64,000 bases of DNA, from positions 186,001 to 250,000 of the forward strand of contig CAVVEC010000008.1 in the NCBI GenBank assembly GCA_963747105.1. The letters are read 5' to 3'. Below the pieces are notes generated by a model. It was not told the origin of the DNA and made no database searches. It was given only the letters and a program-made list of their open reading frames with translations. This document shows, one piece after another, positions 55,371-64,000 of this stretch (positions are counted from its first letter, which is position 1; each line of letters begins with the position of its first letter). Source of the DNA: CAVVEC01 sp963747105. Lineage in GTDB: Bacteria > Acidobacteriota > Terriglobia > Terriglobales > Acidobacteriaceae. A program made the translations under genes and the position numbers.

Positions 55371-55517
55371 CCAGCCCCCATCGGCCATCTCAGCTCTCAT
55401 GCGTTCCGCAACGCATACCGGACTTGGCTTGACGCCATCGAAACTCCGGTAGGTGTGCAACAGAAAATGATGAGGCACGCGGACATCCGCACCACGATGA
55501 ATTACTACGGGACCGCG

Positions 55518-55525
55518 CTTAAGGC
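55518..55525. repeat. IS66 target-site duplication, left copy
   Basis: cttaaggc, identical to 58044-58051. IS66 family elements make 8-bp duplications. Confidence 0.9.
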
Positions 55526-55615
55526 GTAAGCGTCCGCTGGTGGCCGTCTGGACAGAGGTGTAAGTGGGAGTCATGCTCTGGATGTGGACACCAGCGATAG
55601 TGTCCACTTGGAGCG

Positions 55616-55999
55616 ATGATGGACACATACACTCAAACCACCCCACCTAAACGGCGGTACCGGACGTTGGAGGAGAAGCGAGGGATTGTCGAAGAGACGT
55701 TGGCGAAGGGTGCATCGGTAGCAAGAGTGGCACGGGCGCACGGGGTCAACGCTAACCTGGTTTTCAACTGGCGCAAGCTGTATCTGGCAAGGCGACTGGG
55801 AGGCAGCGGTGCGATGAAGCTGTTGCCGGTCAGCGTAAGCGAGAGCTCGCCGTCGCTGATGACATCGTCGAGTGGCGGGAGCTCTTCGACTTGTTTGGCG
55901 GGCACGGTTCACATCAAACTTCGACACGCGCAGGTGCGCATCGAGGGCAGCGCCGATCCGGTTTTGCTGCGGGTGTTGTTGGAGTGCCTGCGGGCATGA
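55616..55999 (+). CDS. tnpA: IS66 TnpA
   Basis: 127 residues. An N-terminal helix-turn-helix (RTLEEKRGIVEETLAKGASV, ...NANLVFNWRKLYLARRLG) of the IS3/IS66 accessory type binds the element ends. The polar Ser-rich middle is usual. The stop overlaps the tnpB start as ATGA. The frame is intact. Confidence 0.9.
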   Translation: MMDTYTQTTPPKRRYRTLEEKRGIVEETLAKGASVARVARAHGVNANLVFNWRKLYLARRLGGSGAMKLLPVSVSESSPSLMTSSSGGSSSTCLAGTVHIKLRHAQVRIEGSADPVLLRVLLECLRA

Positions 56000-56343
56000 T
56001 CGGGCCACCCACTAACACGCGGGTTTGGATTGCAGCGGGCGTGACCGATCTGCGGCGGGGTTTCACCGGGCTGAGCTCGCTGGTACAAACCCAACTGGAG
56101 CAGAGTCCGTTCTCGGGTCATGTGTTCGTGTTTCGCGGGCGGCGCGGCGATTTGATCAAGGTTTTGTGGTTCGATGGCGATGGGCTTTGTTTATTTTCGA
56201 AGCGTTTAGAGCGCGGACGTTTCGTGTGGCCGCAAGCGGCGAGCGGTACGGTTTCGCTGACGCGGGCGCAGTTATCCATGCTGCTGGAAGGCATTGACTG
56301 GCGGCGACCGGAGCGCGCCTGGGATCCGCAACTGTCGGTGTAA
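55996..56343 (+). CDS. tnpB: IS66 TnpB (Orf2)
   Basis: 115 residues from ATG 55996, overlapping tnpA by 4 bases. VWIAAGVTDLRRGFTGLSSL, then GHVFVFRGRRGDLIKVLWFD and GDGLCLFSKRLERGRF are diagnostic of the IS66 Orf2 family, which is needed for transposition though its mechanism is unclear. The frame is intact. Confidence 0.92.
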   Translation: MIGPPTNTRVWIAAGVTDLRRGFTGLSSLVQTQLEQSPFSGHVFVFRGRRGDLIKVLWFDGDGLCLFSKRLERGRFVWPQAASGTVSLTRAQLSMLLEGIDWRRPERAWDPQLSV

Positions 56344-56418
56344 CGCACGAGGTTCTTTTGCACAACTTTTTTTGCGCGGAGAAGATCGTGGCGCGAAGAT
56401 TCATGCGATACTCCGCGC

Positions 56419-57996
56419 ATGTCAGGCAACCCGCTTCCGGATCTGAACCTGCTTCCGACGGAAGCGTTGAAAGCGCTGAGTTCTGGCGCAACATGAGCAA
56501 CTGCTCTGGCGCGAAAGCGAGATCGAGCATCTCAAGCTGCTGATCGCCAAGCTGCAGCGCATGCAGTTTGGGCGGAAGTCGGAGAAGCTGGCGCGGCAGA
56601 TCGAGCAATTGGAGTTACGGCTGGAAGATCTGCAAGCGAAACCCGTCGAGAGCGCAAGCCAGCCGGAGAGTAAGCCTGGGGCCACGACATCTCCCCTCCT
56701 TATTAGTAGTAGTACTGTTGCGAAACCAGCCCGTCGCCGTTACCCGATCATCTGCCCCGTCAAACGCAGAGGCACGAACCGAAAGAATCGGCTTGTCCGG
56801 ATTGTGGCGGTGCGCTGAGTAAGTTGGGCGAGGACGTTTCCGAGATGCTGGAGTACGTGCCGGCGAGCTTCTTCGTGGTTCGCCACGTGCGGCCCAAGTT
56901 GAGCTGTACGAAGTGTGACCACATCGTGCAAGCGTCGGCGCCAAGCCGACCTATCGAACGCGGGGTAGCCGGGCCTGGACTGTTGGCTCACGTACTGGTC
57001 TCGAAGTATGCCGACCATTTGCCGTTGTATCGCCAGTCGGAGATTTATGGGCGCCAGGGCATTGAGTTGGAGCGCTCGACCCTGGCCGACTGGGTGGGTG
57101 GAACCAGCCAGTTGTTAGAACCACTGCTTGAAGTGCTGCGCCGTTACGTGACGGCCTCCGGAAAACTGCACGCCGACAACACGCCCGTGCCGGTGCTGGC
57201 TCCGGGGAATGGCAAGACCAAGACCGGGCGGTTGTGGACCTATGTCCGCGATGACCGGCCTGCGGGTGAGCTGGCGGCACCGGCAGTGTGGTTTGCCTAC
57301 TCGCCGGATCGCAAAGGGGAACATCCCGAGCGGCACCTGCGCGAGTTTCGCGGAACGCTGCAAGCCGACGCCTACGCCGGATTCAATCAACTCTACGAAG
57401 ACGGCCGCATCCAAGAAGCGGCGTGTTGGGCGCACGTGCGGCGCAAGTTCTTCGATCTGCAACAGGCGCATGCGTCGCCGGTAGCGAGCGAAGCCCTGGA
57501 GCGAATCGCAGCCCTGTATGGGATCGAGAAAGAGATTCGCGGTCGGCCAGCAGAAGAGCGGCAACAAGTTCGCAACGCCCGTGCGCGACCCTTGCTCGAA
57601 TCTCTGCGACAGTGGTTCGAGGCGACGCTCCCCAAGCTTTCGCGCAAGTCGGATACGACGGCAGCGATTCGCTACGCCCTCTCACGCTGGGACGCATTAC
57701 TGCGTTATTGCGACGACGGACACATCGAGATCGACAACAACGCCGCAGAACGTGCTCTACGTGCGGTTGCTCTCGGTCGAAAGAATTACTTGTTTGCGGG
57801 ATCAGATACTGGAGGTGAGCGGGCGGCTGCCATCTACAGCTTAATCGGCTCGGCCAAACTCAACGGCCTGGATCCGGAAGCCTATCTGCACGAAGTGCTG
57901 TCGCGGATCGCCGATCACCCCATCACTCGCATCGAGGAATTACTGCCTTGGAACATCGCCGCAAGCCTAACTCTCGCAAGCCAATCCGCAGCTTAG
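56419..57996 (+). CDS. tnpC: IS66 TnpC transposase, two frameshifts
   Basis: ATG 56419 (MSGNPLPDLNLLPTEALKAL). The frame shifts near 56490 into the coil WRESEIEHLKLLIAKLQRMQ (leucine-zipper-like) and again near 56750 into a zinc-ribbon (CPDCGGALSKLG, CTKCDHIV). The DDE catalytic domain then reads KLHADNTPVPVLAPG (first Asp), LQADAYAGFNQLY (second Asp) and IDNNAAERALRAVALG (Glu). The last 390 residues are continuous. It catalyses cut and joining of the IS ends. The indels make it inactive if real. Confidence 0.9.
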
Positions 57997-58043
57997 TTAG
58001 AACAGTCCGCACCTGGTCAATACGGCTTACACCGAACGCTTAC

Positions 58044-58051
58044 CTTAAGGC
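58044..58051. repeat. IS66 target-site duplication, right copy
   Basis: cttaaggc, identical to the left copy at 55518-55525. Confidence 0.9.
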
Positions 58052-58124
58052 TGACATGCGAAAAGCATCGGATGCCGTTGGCCGGGTTTCAGCAGGTTTC
58101 AAAGCAAGCTAAGTGCTTTAATTC

Positions 58125-58176
58125 TGGGGTGGGTGATGGGAATCGAACCCAGCCTAAAACATACATTCAACAACAT
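58125..58176. other. tRNA-3'-end-like attachment remnant 1
   Basis: On the minus strand this reads as a tRNA T-arm and acceptor end (gctgggttcgattcccatca, then cccaccc). It is followed on the plus strand by a 21-base sequence aaaacatacattcaacaaca(t) at 58156-58176. It lies 13 bases past the split integrase, the place expected for that element's attachment site. Confidence 0.6.
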
Positions 58177-58929
58177 AGAGCGATCCAGACAGCAATCTTC
58201 AGCAACGTAAGTCCTTCAAAAACCTAGCGACCGATTTCCACGGATTTCCGAACGGATTTCCAGGCTCGCCGGACCCCCTTAACTACTCAGTAAGTTTTCT
58301 CACTGCCGATCTGAATGACAAATTTCGTCATGTGTAACCCGATTCGCGCCCACCAACGCACGGGCAGCGGTAAAATCGCGACCTATGATCATCGGACAGA
58401 GAACTGGACGCTATCCGGGGAAGATGGGCTCGATGTGGTCAGCGTACTTTCATCCATTTCTGAGCTAACCGAGGCTCACGATTATGGAACCCGCCTAAAG
58501 CACACCCCAAACCTGAACGATCCGAACGCATTCACCGAACGATATTGAAGTGCCGCGCAACCCAAGCAGGCAGTCTCCCGCGCGGACCACTGTTTTCGCC
58601 CCACGTTGCGCGGGCTGCGGGTGTTGAAACTGCTGCGCCAGCGCGAAGCGAGGCAATCCGCTGCCGGAACCCAATAGCACCACACGCGACTCTTTCGGCA
58701 GCAACCGTACCCAGGCGTCGAGGTTGCCTCACCATTGTGCCGAAAACACCCCTTGAACGCAGACGCCAGGCCGTTGATTTGATTGCCACAATTCAGCGGT
58801 TCTCAGCGCGGTTCAAAATCACATGGTTTCCACAGTAAAGCTCAGTCTCCGGGATACGCCGTGATTCATCCGCAAATCAGAGGCAAGCTCCAAACTGCGC
58901 ATCCGCAGGCCACTATGTAATTGAGAAGA
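58177..58929. other. Stretch without a confident gene
   Basis: About 750 bases between the two attachment-like remnants. Only a doubtful 77-codon frame at 58315-58548 (MTNFVMCNPIRAHQRTGSGK) was seen, with no family, ribosome site or neighbours in support. The rest looks like non-coding remnant DNA. Confidence 0.4.
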
Positions 58930-58981
58930 TGGTGGGCGCGGAAGGAATCGAATCCGCGTGAAAACGTAAATTCAACAACAT
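58930..58981. other. tRNA-3'-end-like attachment remnant 2
   Basis: On the minus strand it reads gcggattcgattccttccgc, then gcccacca, a T-arm and acceptor end with CCA. The 21-base tail aaaacgtaaattcaacaaca(t) at 58961-58981 differs from remnant 1 at two positions only. The shared layout marks both as products of the same class of integration. Confidence 0.6.
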
Positions 58982-59365
58982 GTAGGGCCACGGATGGCAC
59001 ACAAGTACATGGAAAGCAGTGGTAGAACGACAAACGGATAAACGGATTGCAGATCGCTGCCGGTTGCGTTTTGACGCCGACGCAAGGAGTCCGTTAAGTC
59101 TCATTCGGTTATTGAGTCTGGGCTTGGCGGAGATTGAAGCATTCGTCAATGCGAGAGGACTGAGCAACTCCAGTTCATCAAATACGCCAAGGCGAAGCAT
59201 AACGGGGGAACCGCCAGGCCTGGCCTCACGAGATCGCAGGACTGACGAAAAAATCGTGACCCTCCAGCAGTCCCAGATAGCCAGATAGTCGGACCTGGCG
59301 GCAGTCGGATTTCGGAGCTACTGCTTCGGCTTGTCGGCCAGAATCGGGCTCTTTGCAGGTGCAGG
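58982..59365. other. Stretch without a confident gene
   Basis: About 380 bases between remnant 2 and the frameshifted propeller gene. No convincing frame, tRNA or hairpin was seen. Several short frames on the plus strand have poor composition. Confidence 0.4.
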
Positions 59366-60177
59366 CTAACGTCCCTTCCGGGCCACGGTCTTGGTACGCT
59401 CGGCGGGCTGGACCGGCACGGAACAAACCGAGACTTTGCGGTCGTTCAGGATCGCCAGCTCGGACCCGTCCGGGGACAGCGCAAAGTCGTAGTCGTTCTT
59501 GGGCAAGGGAGCAACGTCCACGGTAAGAACGGGCTTCTTCAGAGACAGATCGTATACAACGAGACGTGTCGCGACCAGACGAATGCCTTTGCCCGTATCC
59601 CAGAAATCAGTGCCCTTCCTACGGTTGGCAGAAACAGCAACCGCCTGGCCGTTCTGGGCAATTGCGATCTTTCGGTCCAGAGATTCCCCCTTGTCGAAGC
59701 CATCCGTCATGAGAACCTGGCCCTTGGTTGTCACCAACGAAAGCTGTCTGCAGCCATATACGAATAGGCCGTCTGTGACAAAAGTGGGGCTGCAATTCTG
59801 TTCAGACTCTTTCCAAACAGGGCTCCATAACTTGCTGCCGAACTCGTGTGATAAGCACCATGCTCGTACTGATCTGTAGCCATTGCGGTGTCCGAGATTG
59901 AGTACAAGTTTCCCTTCAAAGCGGGGGACTCTACCCAAGATTGCTTGAGCTTAAATGTGCTTCCGTCGAGTAAGTCGAAGTGGCTGACATCCAACTTTCG
60001 CGCACTTTCCTGGAAGTAGTGATTGACCAGTACCGTCTTTCCACTGGCAGATGTGCGTACGTCCCATCCCTCATAGGGATCAGGATGGGGCAGGAGTATC
60101 TGTTGAGTTTCCTGAAGATCCTTGGAGTGGAGCCTTAACGAGTCTCCGGTTCGTACTAAGACCCCTCCGCTTGTCAC
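59366..60177 (-). CDS. WD40/beta-propeller-like protein, frameshifted and perhaps 5'-truncated
   Basis: A GTG at 60177 starts a frame with LLPHPDPYEGWDVRTSASGK and KLDVSHFDLLDGSTFKLKQS. Near 59800 the signal passes to another frame with GKIAIAQNGQAVAVSANRRK-type strands and a final YDFALSPDGSELAILNDRKV, a YVTN/WD-like blade. About 270 residues. No signal peptide is seen and an in-frame stop lies shortly upstream, so the true N-terminus may be missing. Unknown function; similar solitary propeller proteins are frequent in Acidobacteria. Confidence 0.5.
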
Positions 60178-60231
60178 CTGGACAAAAGACTCATGAGCAC
60201 GGGTTTCCCACTCTTTGGAGAGACAGACACA

Positions 60232-61467
60232 CTACGGCGTGATTTCGAACACCACGCCGACGCTATGCCCGGAGCCACCCAGCTCCGTTGTCCCGTACAG
60301 GTTGCCGTGCTTGTCGAAAATCATCGCAGCGGCGGGAACGGCTCCATCGCTGCCTGTGAAATTATGCACCACGCTGTAATTCCAGTTACCCTTCGCGCCG
60401 GGCGTCATCTTGAAAACTACACCGCAACCGCCCGCGCATTGCTTCCCCGTGCCGCCTTGGGCCGTCCCCCAAAGATTGCCCTTCTTGTCGAAGGTCAACG
60501 GGTTCGCGCCGCAGCCCTCCGTCGTATTGGTGAAGTCGTGGAGCACGGTCTCGTCCCACTTGCCGTCTGCTTTGCGGGTCAGCTTAAAGATCACGCCGCA
60601 ACCCGTGCTGCCGCCTTTGGCAGTCGCGCCGTAAGCGCTCCCCGATTTATCGAGGACCACCCCGTCATACAACACGGAGCCGTCACCATTGAATGCCGGG
60701 AAAAAATGCAGAACAGTCTCTTTCCACGAGCCGGTCTTCTCTGGCTTCAGTTCGTAAACGACGCCGCAGCCGGTATTACCGCAGTAGGGGGAGTCGCCGC
60801 CATACAGGGTCGTGCCATATAGCTCTCCGGCAGGGCCCCAGGTTACTCCGGCGAACGGGCCCCAGCCATCGAGACACAGCCCCTTCTGGTCTCGGTGGGA
60901 GCAGAAACTATAGAGCCATTTCTCCTTCCAGCCTTGATCCCGCACCAATTCGCTAATGGCACCTTGGCCGTGTTCGCCCTTGTCTAGAGGGGCATAGAGA
61001 TTGCCTGCATGGTCGAGGAGCAGGTTAGCTGGCCCGCCACCATTATGGAGGACGTTGAACCTCCAGCCCTGCGAGTTATGTTTAAGTTCGAAGACGCCGC
61101 CGAGTCCGCTGCTCGCCTTTCCAAATATGTTGCCAGAAGTATCAAAAGCAACACCCGCCTCTGGAGTGCAGCTCCCGACTTTGCAGTTGAAGTCGTGGAG
61201 GATTGTCTCGGTCCAATCGGACTTGGAATGCGGTGTCAGCTCAAACACCGTGCCATCATCGTACTGTCCACCGCCTCTTGTTGTGCCATACAGGTTGCCT
61301 TTCGAGTCCAGAGCTAAGCTATCGTAAAGTCCGCCGCCGTCATGCTTGCTTGGGTCAAAAGCGTGCAAGACCCTGTACTTAGCGGCCTGAGCACTGCTCA
61401 CCAGGACCCACACCGCAAAAGTAAGAAGGAGTAAGGTCTCATTGCTACCGCGCCTCGTTGCCATCAC
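60232..61467 (-). CDS. Secreted GloVer-repeat protein
   Basis: 411 residues. A signal peptide (TLLLLTFAVWVLVSSAQAAK) is followed by seven or so repeats of the pattern DSKGNLYGTTRGGG...GTVFELTP...ETILHDF (for example SKGNLYGTTRGGGQYDDG and NTGCGVVYELKPEKTG). This is the tandem GloVer repeat with choice-of-anchor-type ends common in Acidobacteria, forming a beta-propeller-like surface or exported protein. Paired Cys in several repeats (CGNTGCG, CAGGCG) probably make disulfides. No enzyme motif. The frame is intact. Confidence 0.87.
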   Translation of the reverse strand: MMATRRGSNETLLLLTFAVWVLVSSAQAAKYRVLHAFDPSKHDGGGLYDSLALDSKGNLYGTTRGGGQYDDGTVFELTPHSKSDWTETILHDFNCKVGSCTPEAGVAFDTSGNIFGKASSGLGGVFELKHNSQGWRFNVLHNGGGPANLLLDHAGNLYAPLDKGEHGQGAISELVRDQGWKEKWLYSFCSHRDQKGLCLDGWGPFAGVTWGPAGELYGTTLYGGDSPYCGNTGCGVVYELKPEKTGSWKETVLHFFPAFNGDGSVLYDGVVLDKSGSAYGATAKGGSTGCGVIFKLTRKADGKWDETVLHDFTNTTEGCGANPLTFDKKGNLWGTAQGGTGKQCAGGCGVVFKMTPGAKGNWNYSVVHNFTGSDGAVPAAAMIFDKHGNLYGTTELGGSGHSVGVVFEITP

Positions 61468-61494
61468 TCGATACCTCCAAACCCGTTTCCAGTG

Positions 61495-61533
61495 GGGCGC
61501 TGGCGGCTCGGAGGGGGAGCCAAGCCAGCGCCC
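61495..61533. terminator. Strong GC-rich hairpin
   Basis: gggcgctggc (61495-61504) pairs with gccagcgccc (61524-61533), with an inner ggctc/gagcc stem. It lies in the gap between the phosphoesterase stop and the GloVer gene start on the minus strand. No T-run follows, so it may act as a processing or attenuation stem rather than a simple terminator. Confidence 0.55.
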
Positions 61534-61557
61534 TCGGTTGTTTCCGTGTCACGAGCC

Positions 61558-63282
61558 TCAATAGTCAGCATCCGGCCCGCTCGGACTCTGGCCGGGATTG
61601 CTCGTAAAGTAAGTCTGAAAGTAATTCGCGTTATACGAAGGGGGTACGATGATCTGTGTGAACGATCTCGGCGTCGTGAGCGGGAAGAAATCGAGCAGCG
61701 GGACAGTCCCTAACCCCTGCTGCCACTCAGGTGCGTACTCGTCCGCAAAAGGATACTGGGGATCAATCGTCCCAATAGCGCTCCGACCAAGGAAGTTCCA
61801 CTCGATGAACGCTAGAATGCTGCCGAAGTCATGGACGTACGGCGGATTCAGATTCGGGCAGGTCGGCTGTCCGCCGCAGGCACCAGAGATGTAGGGGCTG
61901 TAGCTGCCATCGTTGTTCTTAATTCCGGTGTAGGCCGAAACCACCAGCAGTGGCACGCGGAGGCCGTAGGTGTACCAGTTGCCCCAGGCGGCGTTTCCCT
62001 GCCACACCCCCGGATACGGATTGGGGTTGACGTGATCGACCCACCCGCCCCAGTCGTCCCACACGATAAAGATGGCCGTGTCCTTCCAGTAGGGCACGTT
62101 CTGGCCATTGATGGGGTCGGTGCAAACGCTGTTGCCGACCGTATTCACGATGTTCGCTACGTAGTACGGTCCCAGTCCGTTCGGCTCCTCGCTGCCGTGG
62201 TCGGACCAAAGCGCGTCCGGAATCGCCCAGCTCACCGCAGCAAGGCTGCAGGTGCTGATGTCGTCGTACAGGGGGTACGGGTGTGCGTCGGTTTCGTAGC
62301 GCATGTTGGCGGAATACGTGCCCTGGCCGCGCAGGCCCCGACATATGTAGTTGTTGTGGCTGTCATAGCCTGCATCGCAGAAGTGGTTGATGGCGATTGG
62401 CGCAACCCAGAGACCACTTTCAACGTTATCGGTGTTCGGGTCCCATTCCGGCGTGTAGTACTCCCAATTGATGCCGTTGTAATGGAGCAGGTCCGCGAGA
62501 CTGCCGTAGCTATAGGGAGAAGGGGCGCGCTCGTAACAGGTCCTCAAGCAGTAGGGGGTGCCTTGGTTCGTGTCGCAGTGCATCGCCGATTTCTCATTGC
62601 CCGAAGAGTCAATCGTGCGGGCGAATTCATTCGGTTCAGTAACAAGGGTCGTGCATCCGGTGTTCTGGCCTGCCTTGTTTATCCCGTCCGGGTTCTCGGC
62701 TACAAACCAAGTCCACTGCCCGCTTGAGTCATTGTAAGCGACGGGCGCTGAGGTGCCCGCAAAAAGGAATTGATGCGCCGGAAAACTCGGGCCCTCATTC
62801 GTTTGGAAGAAATAATTGGCGAATCCATACGTGCTGGCGATCTCGAAATAGGGAAGCACGTCTGCTTTGGGAACGTAGGCGTACTGTGGGCAGGTTCCGC
62901 TGCACGTCCCCCCGGTAAGGTTGTTGCAAGCCCCGTCCATTTTGCAGTTCCCGTTGCTGTCGAGATCGCACTGGGTCGTGAAATCGATGTGGTCATGCTT
63001 GGGGTCACAGCCGTCGGACAGGTGTGTCGAGACGTTGCAGGTCGGGTTCTGCTGCCCCTGCTTGTTGTTTGGCGCGCCGTTGTCGATGTCGACGCCGGGT
63101 TCGAAGTCATGCTCCGAGCCACAGGTAGGGGACGGGCCTGCCGCGTCACCGAACAGATTGTCAGGCGTGCGGTTCTCCTGCACGACGATAATGATGTGCT
63201 TGAAAGTTCCTTGCGCAATCTGGGCAACGGCGAACGGCACTATAAGGGAAATCAGCATTAGCAGCTTGGCTGCGGTTTTCAT
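61558..63282 (-). CDS. Secreted phosphoesterase (phospholipase C / acid phosphatase family)
   Basis: 574 residues. A signal peptide (MKTAAKLLMLISLIVPFAVA) precedes the family signature HIIIVVQENRTPDNLFG near residue 35 (metal-binding Glu and Asn). Central blocks are EGPSFPAHQFLFAGTSAP near residue 165 and the C-terminal TAIFIVWDDWGGWVDHVNPN near residue 400, which supplies further metal ligands. These enzymes cleave phosphate esters of lipids or small molecules outside the cell. Several Cys pairs suggest disulfides. It lies upstream of the GloVer gene on the same strand, separated by a hairpin. The frame is intact. Confidence 0.87.
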   Translation of the reverse strand: MKTAAKLLMLISLIVPFAVAQIAQGTFKHIIIVVQENRTPDNLFGDAAGPSPTCGSEHDFEPGVDIDNGAPNNKQGQQNPTCNVSTHLSDGCDPKHDHIDFTTQCDLDSNGNCKMDGACNNLTGGTCSGTCPQYAYVPKADVLPYFEIASTYGFANYFFQTNEGPSFPAHQFLFAGTSAPVAYNDSSGQWTWFVAENPDGINKAGQNTGCTTLVTEPNEFARTIDSSGNEKSAMHCDTNQGTPYCLRTCYERAPSPYSYGSLADLLHYNGINWEYYTPEWDPNTDNVESGLWVAPIAINHFCDAGYDSHNNYICRGLRGQGTYSANMRYETDAHPYPLYDDISTCSLAAVSWAIPDALWSDHGSEEPNGLGPYYVANIVNTVGNSVCTDPINGQNVPYWKDTAIFIVWDDWGGWVDHVNPNPYPGVWQGNAAWGNWYTYGLRVPLLVVSAYTGIKNNDGSYSPYISGACGGQPTCPNLNPPYVHDFGSILAFIEWNFLGRSAIGTIDPQYPFADEYAPEWQQGLGTVPLLDFFPLTTPRSFTQIIVPPSYNANYFQTYFTSNPGQSPSGPDADY

Positions 63283-63599
63283 GGGGAGGACCTCCTTTAT
63301 TCAAGTCGGATTTTGGCGAACATGTCCTTCGGGGTCGGCTGTGATTCGGGGTAGAAATCGCTCGGATACGCAGTCACAGAAATTTATCGTTGAAGGATTT
63401 TGCTTGTCAACAGGATTTTCGAGTTTTGCACAAGATTTTTGATCTGTGATCGTCGGCATGTCTCATTCCTGGACAAACCGAGGGCCACGAGGGCGGGGCT
63501 TACACCGCAAAGTTAAGCGCCGGGTGCCCGGCGCTGGTTAGTTTAGTAGGTTTGCCCCTACCGTGGCGAAAGAAACATCCCGAGATAACCGGGGCGCTG
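63283..63599. other. Intergenic stretch with a hairpin
   Basis: About 317 bases upstream of the phosphoesterase. A perfect stem gcgccgg/ccggcgc with a gtgc loop lies at 63517-63534. It may be a terminator for the gene entering from the right. The AT-rich half next to the phosphoesterase start probably holds its promoter. Confidence 0.5.
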
Positions 63600-64000
63600 T
63601 TAGGCGTGTACTTCCGGTTTAGGTTCAGGTGGCGCTGGCGGCAAATGGGAAGACGCCTTGATGTAATCGGAAAATTTCGGCTGCCCATAGTGCAGGGTTT
63701 GTTCTTCAAGTTCGTCCTCGCTGATTGTCTCGAACATGGTATCCAGCAGTGTGGTGAATGCCGTGACGAAATGGTCGTTTGCTGTTTTCACTTCTGGACT
63801 CTTTAAGTTTCTCAGCCGCATTTCGGGAAGACGGCCAACCTGAATGCAGATGGACTGCACAAGGTCAATCATTCCGCTGCGGGCAGTTTCCCACGCCAGT
63901 GCTTCTCCGTAGGTGATGCCTTTGAGATATATATTGACGTTGCCGACAATCGTTGAGCGCACCTCGCGGATTCGCTTTGTCCTACTATCCGGCGTGCGGG
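63600..64000 (-). CDS. Partial hypothetical protein cut by the right edge
   Basis: The stop TAA is at 63600-63602, and the frame stays open to the window end, beyond a GTG at 63962. Upstream residues (TPDSRTKRIREVRSTIVGNV) read well as protein, so the gene starts outside the window. About 130 residues are visible, mainly helical (IYLKGITYGEALAWETARSG; FVTAFTTLLDTMFETI), with a proline-rich tail. No family is recognised. Confidence 0.55.
   Translation of the reverse strand, partial: RTPDSRTKRIREVRSTIVGNVNIYLKGITYGEALAWETARSGMIDLVQSICIQVGRLPEMRLRNLKSPEVKTANDHFVTAFTTLLDTMFETISEDELEEQTLHYGQPKFSDYIKASSHLPPAPPEPKPEVHA

Larger units (their letters stand above)
55526..58043. mobile_element. IS66-family insertion sequence, complete ends
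   Basis: The left end is gtaagcgtccgctgg... at 55526 and the right end, on the minus strand, is gtaagcgttcggtg... ending at 58043. These are imperfect inverted repeats starting with the IS66-typical GTAAGCG. Perfect 8-bp duplications flank them. Inside are tnpA, tnpB and tnpC in order. Length is 2,518 bases, normal for the family. tnpC carries frame changes, so activity is uncertain. Confidence 0.93.
55392..58112 (+). pseudogene. Tyrosine integrase C-terminus split by IS66
   Basis: Before the IS the frame reads SHAFRNAYRTWLDAIETPVG, then QQKMMRHADIRTTMNYYG and GTALKA, with the catalytic H-x-x-R, His and Tyr of a phage-type integrase. After removing the IS66 and one copy of the 8-bp duplication (cttaaggc) the frame continues ADMRKASDAVGRVSAGFKAS to a TAA at 58110-58112. 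The N-terminal two thirds are missing, cut off where the REP/RAYT sequence begins near 55385. A tRNA-3'-end-like site begins 13 bases past the stop, so this was the integrase of a second tRNA-targeting element. Confidence 0.85.

Noticed and set aside
58315..58548. Plus-strand frame of 77 codons between attachment remnants
   Set aside because: No family, ribosome site or neighbour in support. Left as possible but not called.

Overview
The window reads as a soil or sediment member of the Acidobacteriota (Terriglobia-like). This is an inference. It rests on a Ser/Thr kinase fused to an adenylate-cyclase-type/TPR C-terminus, a GloVer-repeat secreted protein, several secreted SnoaL/DUF4440 proteins, and small conserved families typical of that phylum. 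GC is moderately high throughout. No ribosomal RNA gene lies in the window.

Left accessory region (1-18.3 kb). A gene cut by the left edge overlaps an uncharacterised 526-residue protein by ATGA. Then come a small conserved gene and a large PHP/SMC-like ATPase of the TrlF type on the minus strand. Next is a heavily frameshifted TM0106-type nuclease-helicase, followed by a restriction-modification cluster: PD-(D/E)XK-like nuclease, GIY-YIG nuclease, C5-cytosine methyltransferase and Vsr. After these lie a DUF2314 protein, a frameshifted DUF2779 nuclease-like gene, small membrane/TPR genes, a DUF2130 protein and a serine resolvase.

Middle chromosomal-looking region (18.4-30 kb). It holds a kinase-TPR gene, three secreted SnoaL/DUF4440-type proteins, an amidohydrolase, an alpha/beta hydrolase, a CDF-type cation transporter, a zincin-like metallopeptidase with a tiny acidic gene before it, and an AlbA_2-ATPase protein with a C-terminal RNA-recognition motif.

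Integrative element (about 30-41.2 kb). Many small phage- or plasmid-like genes surround a RepA-type AAA ATPase. Two Mom-family (adenine hypermodification) genes are present, one of them frameshifted. An excisionase-like gene and a tyrosine integrase end against a tRNA-Asn gene. A CCA-ended tRNA-like cloverleaf with only five bases in its anticodon loop overlaps the start of the intact mom gene.

Chromosomal backbone (41.2-53 kb). Beyond the tRNA lies a complete [NiFe]-hydrogenase maturation operon, hypC-D-E-A-B-F, on the minus strand. No hydrogenase structural genes are seen. Then come a secreted beta-propeller-like protein, three tandem paralogous secreted proteins with a shared C-terminal tail, and a polytopic membrane protein.

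Mobile-element scrap zone (53-59 kb). A RAYT transposase and a truncated RAYT copy sit among REP palindromes. An intact-ended IS66 with perfect 8-bp target duplications splits the C-terminus of a second tyrosine integrase. That integrase ends next to a tRNA-3'-end-like attachment remnant, which recurs 0.8 kb further on. The window ends with secreted proteins (frameshifted propeller, GloVer protein, phosphoesterase) and a gene cut by the right edge.

Many genes carry single-base frameshifts while keeping their conserved motifs. This looks more like indel error in the sequence than old decay, though some may be real pseudogenes.
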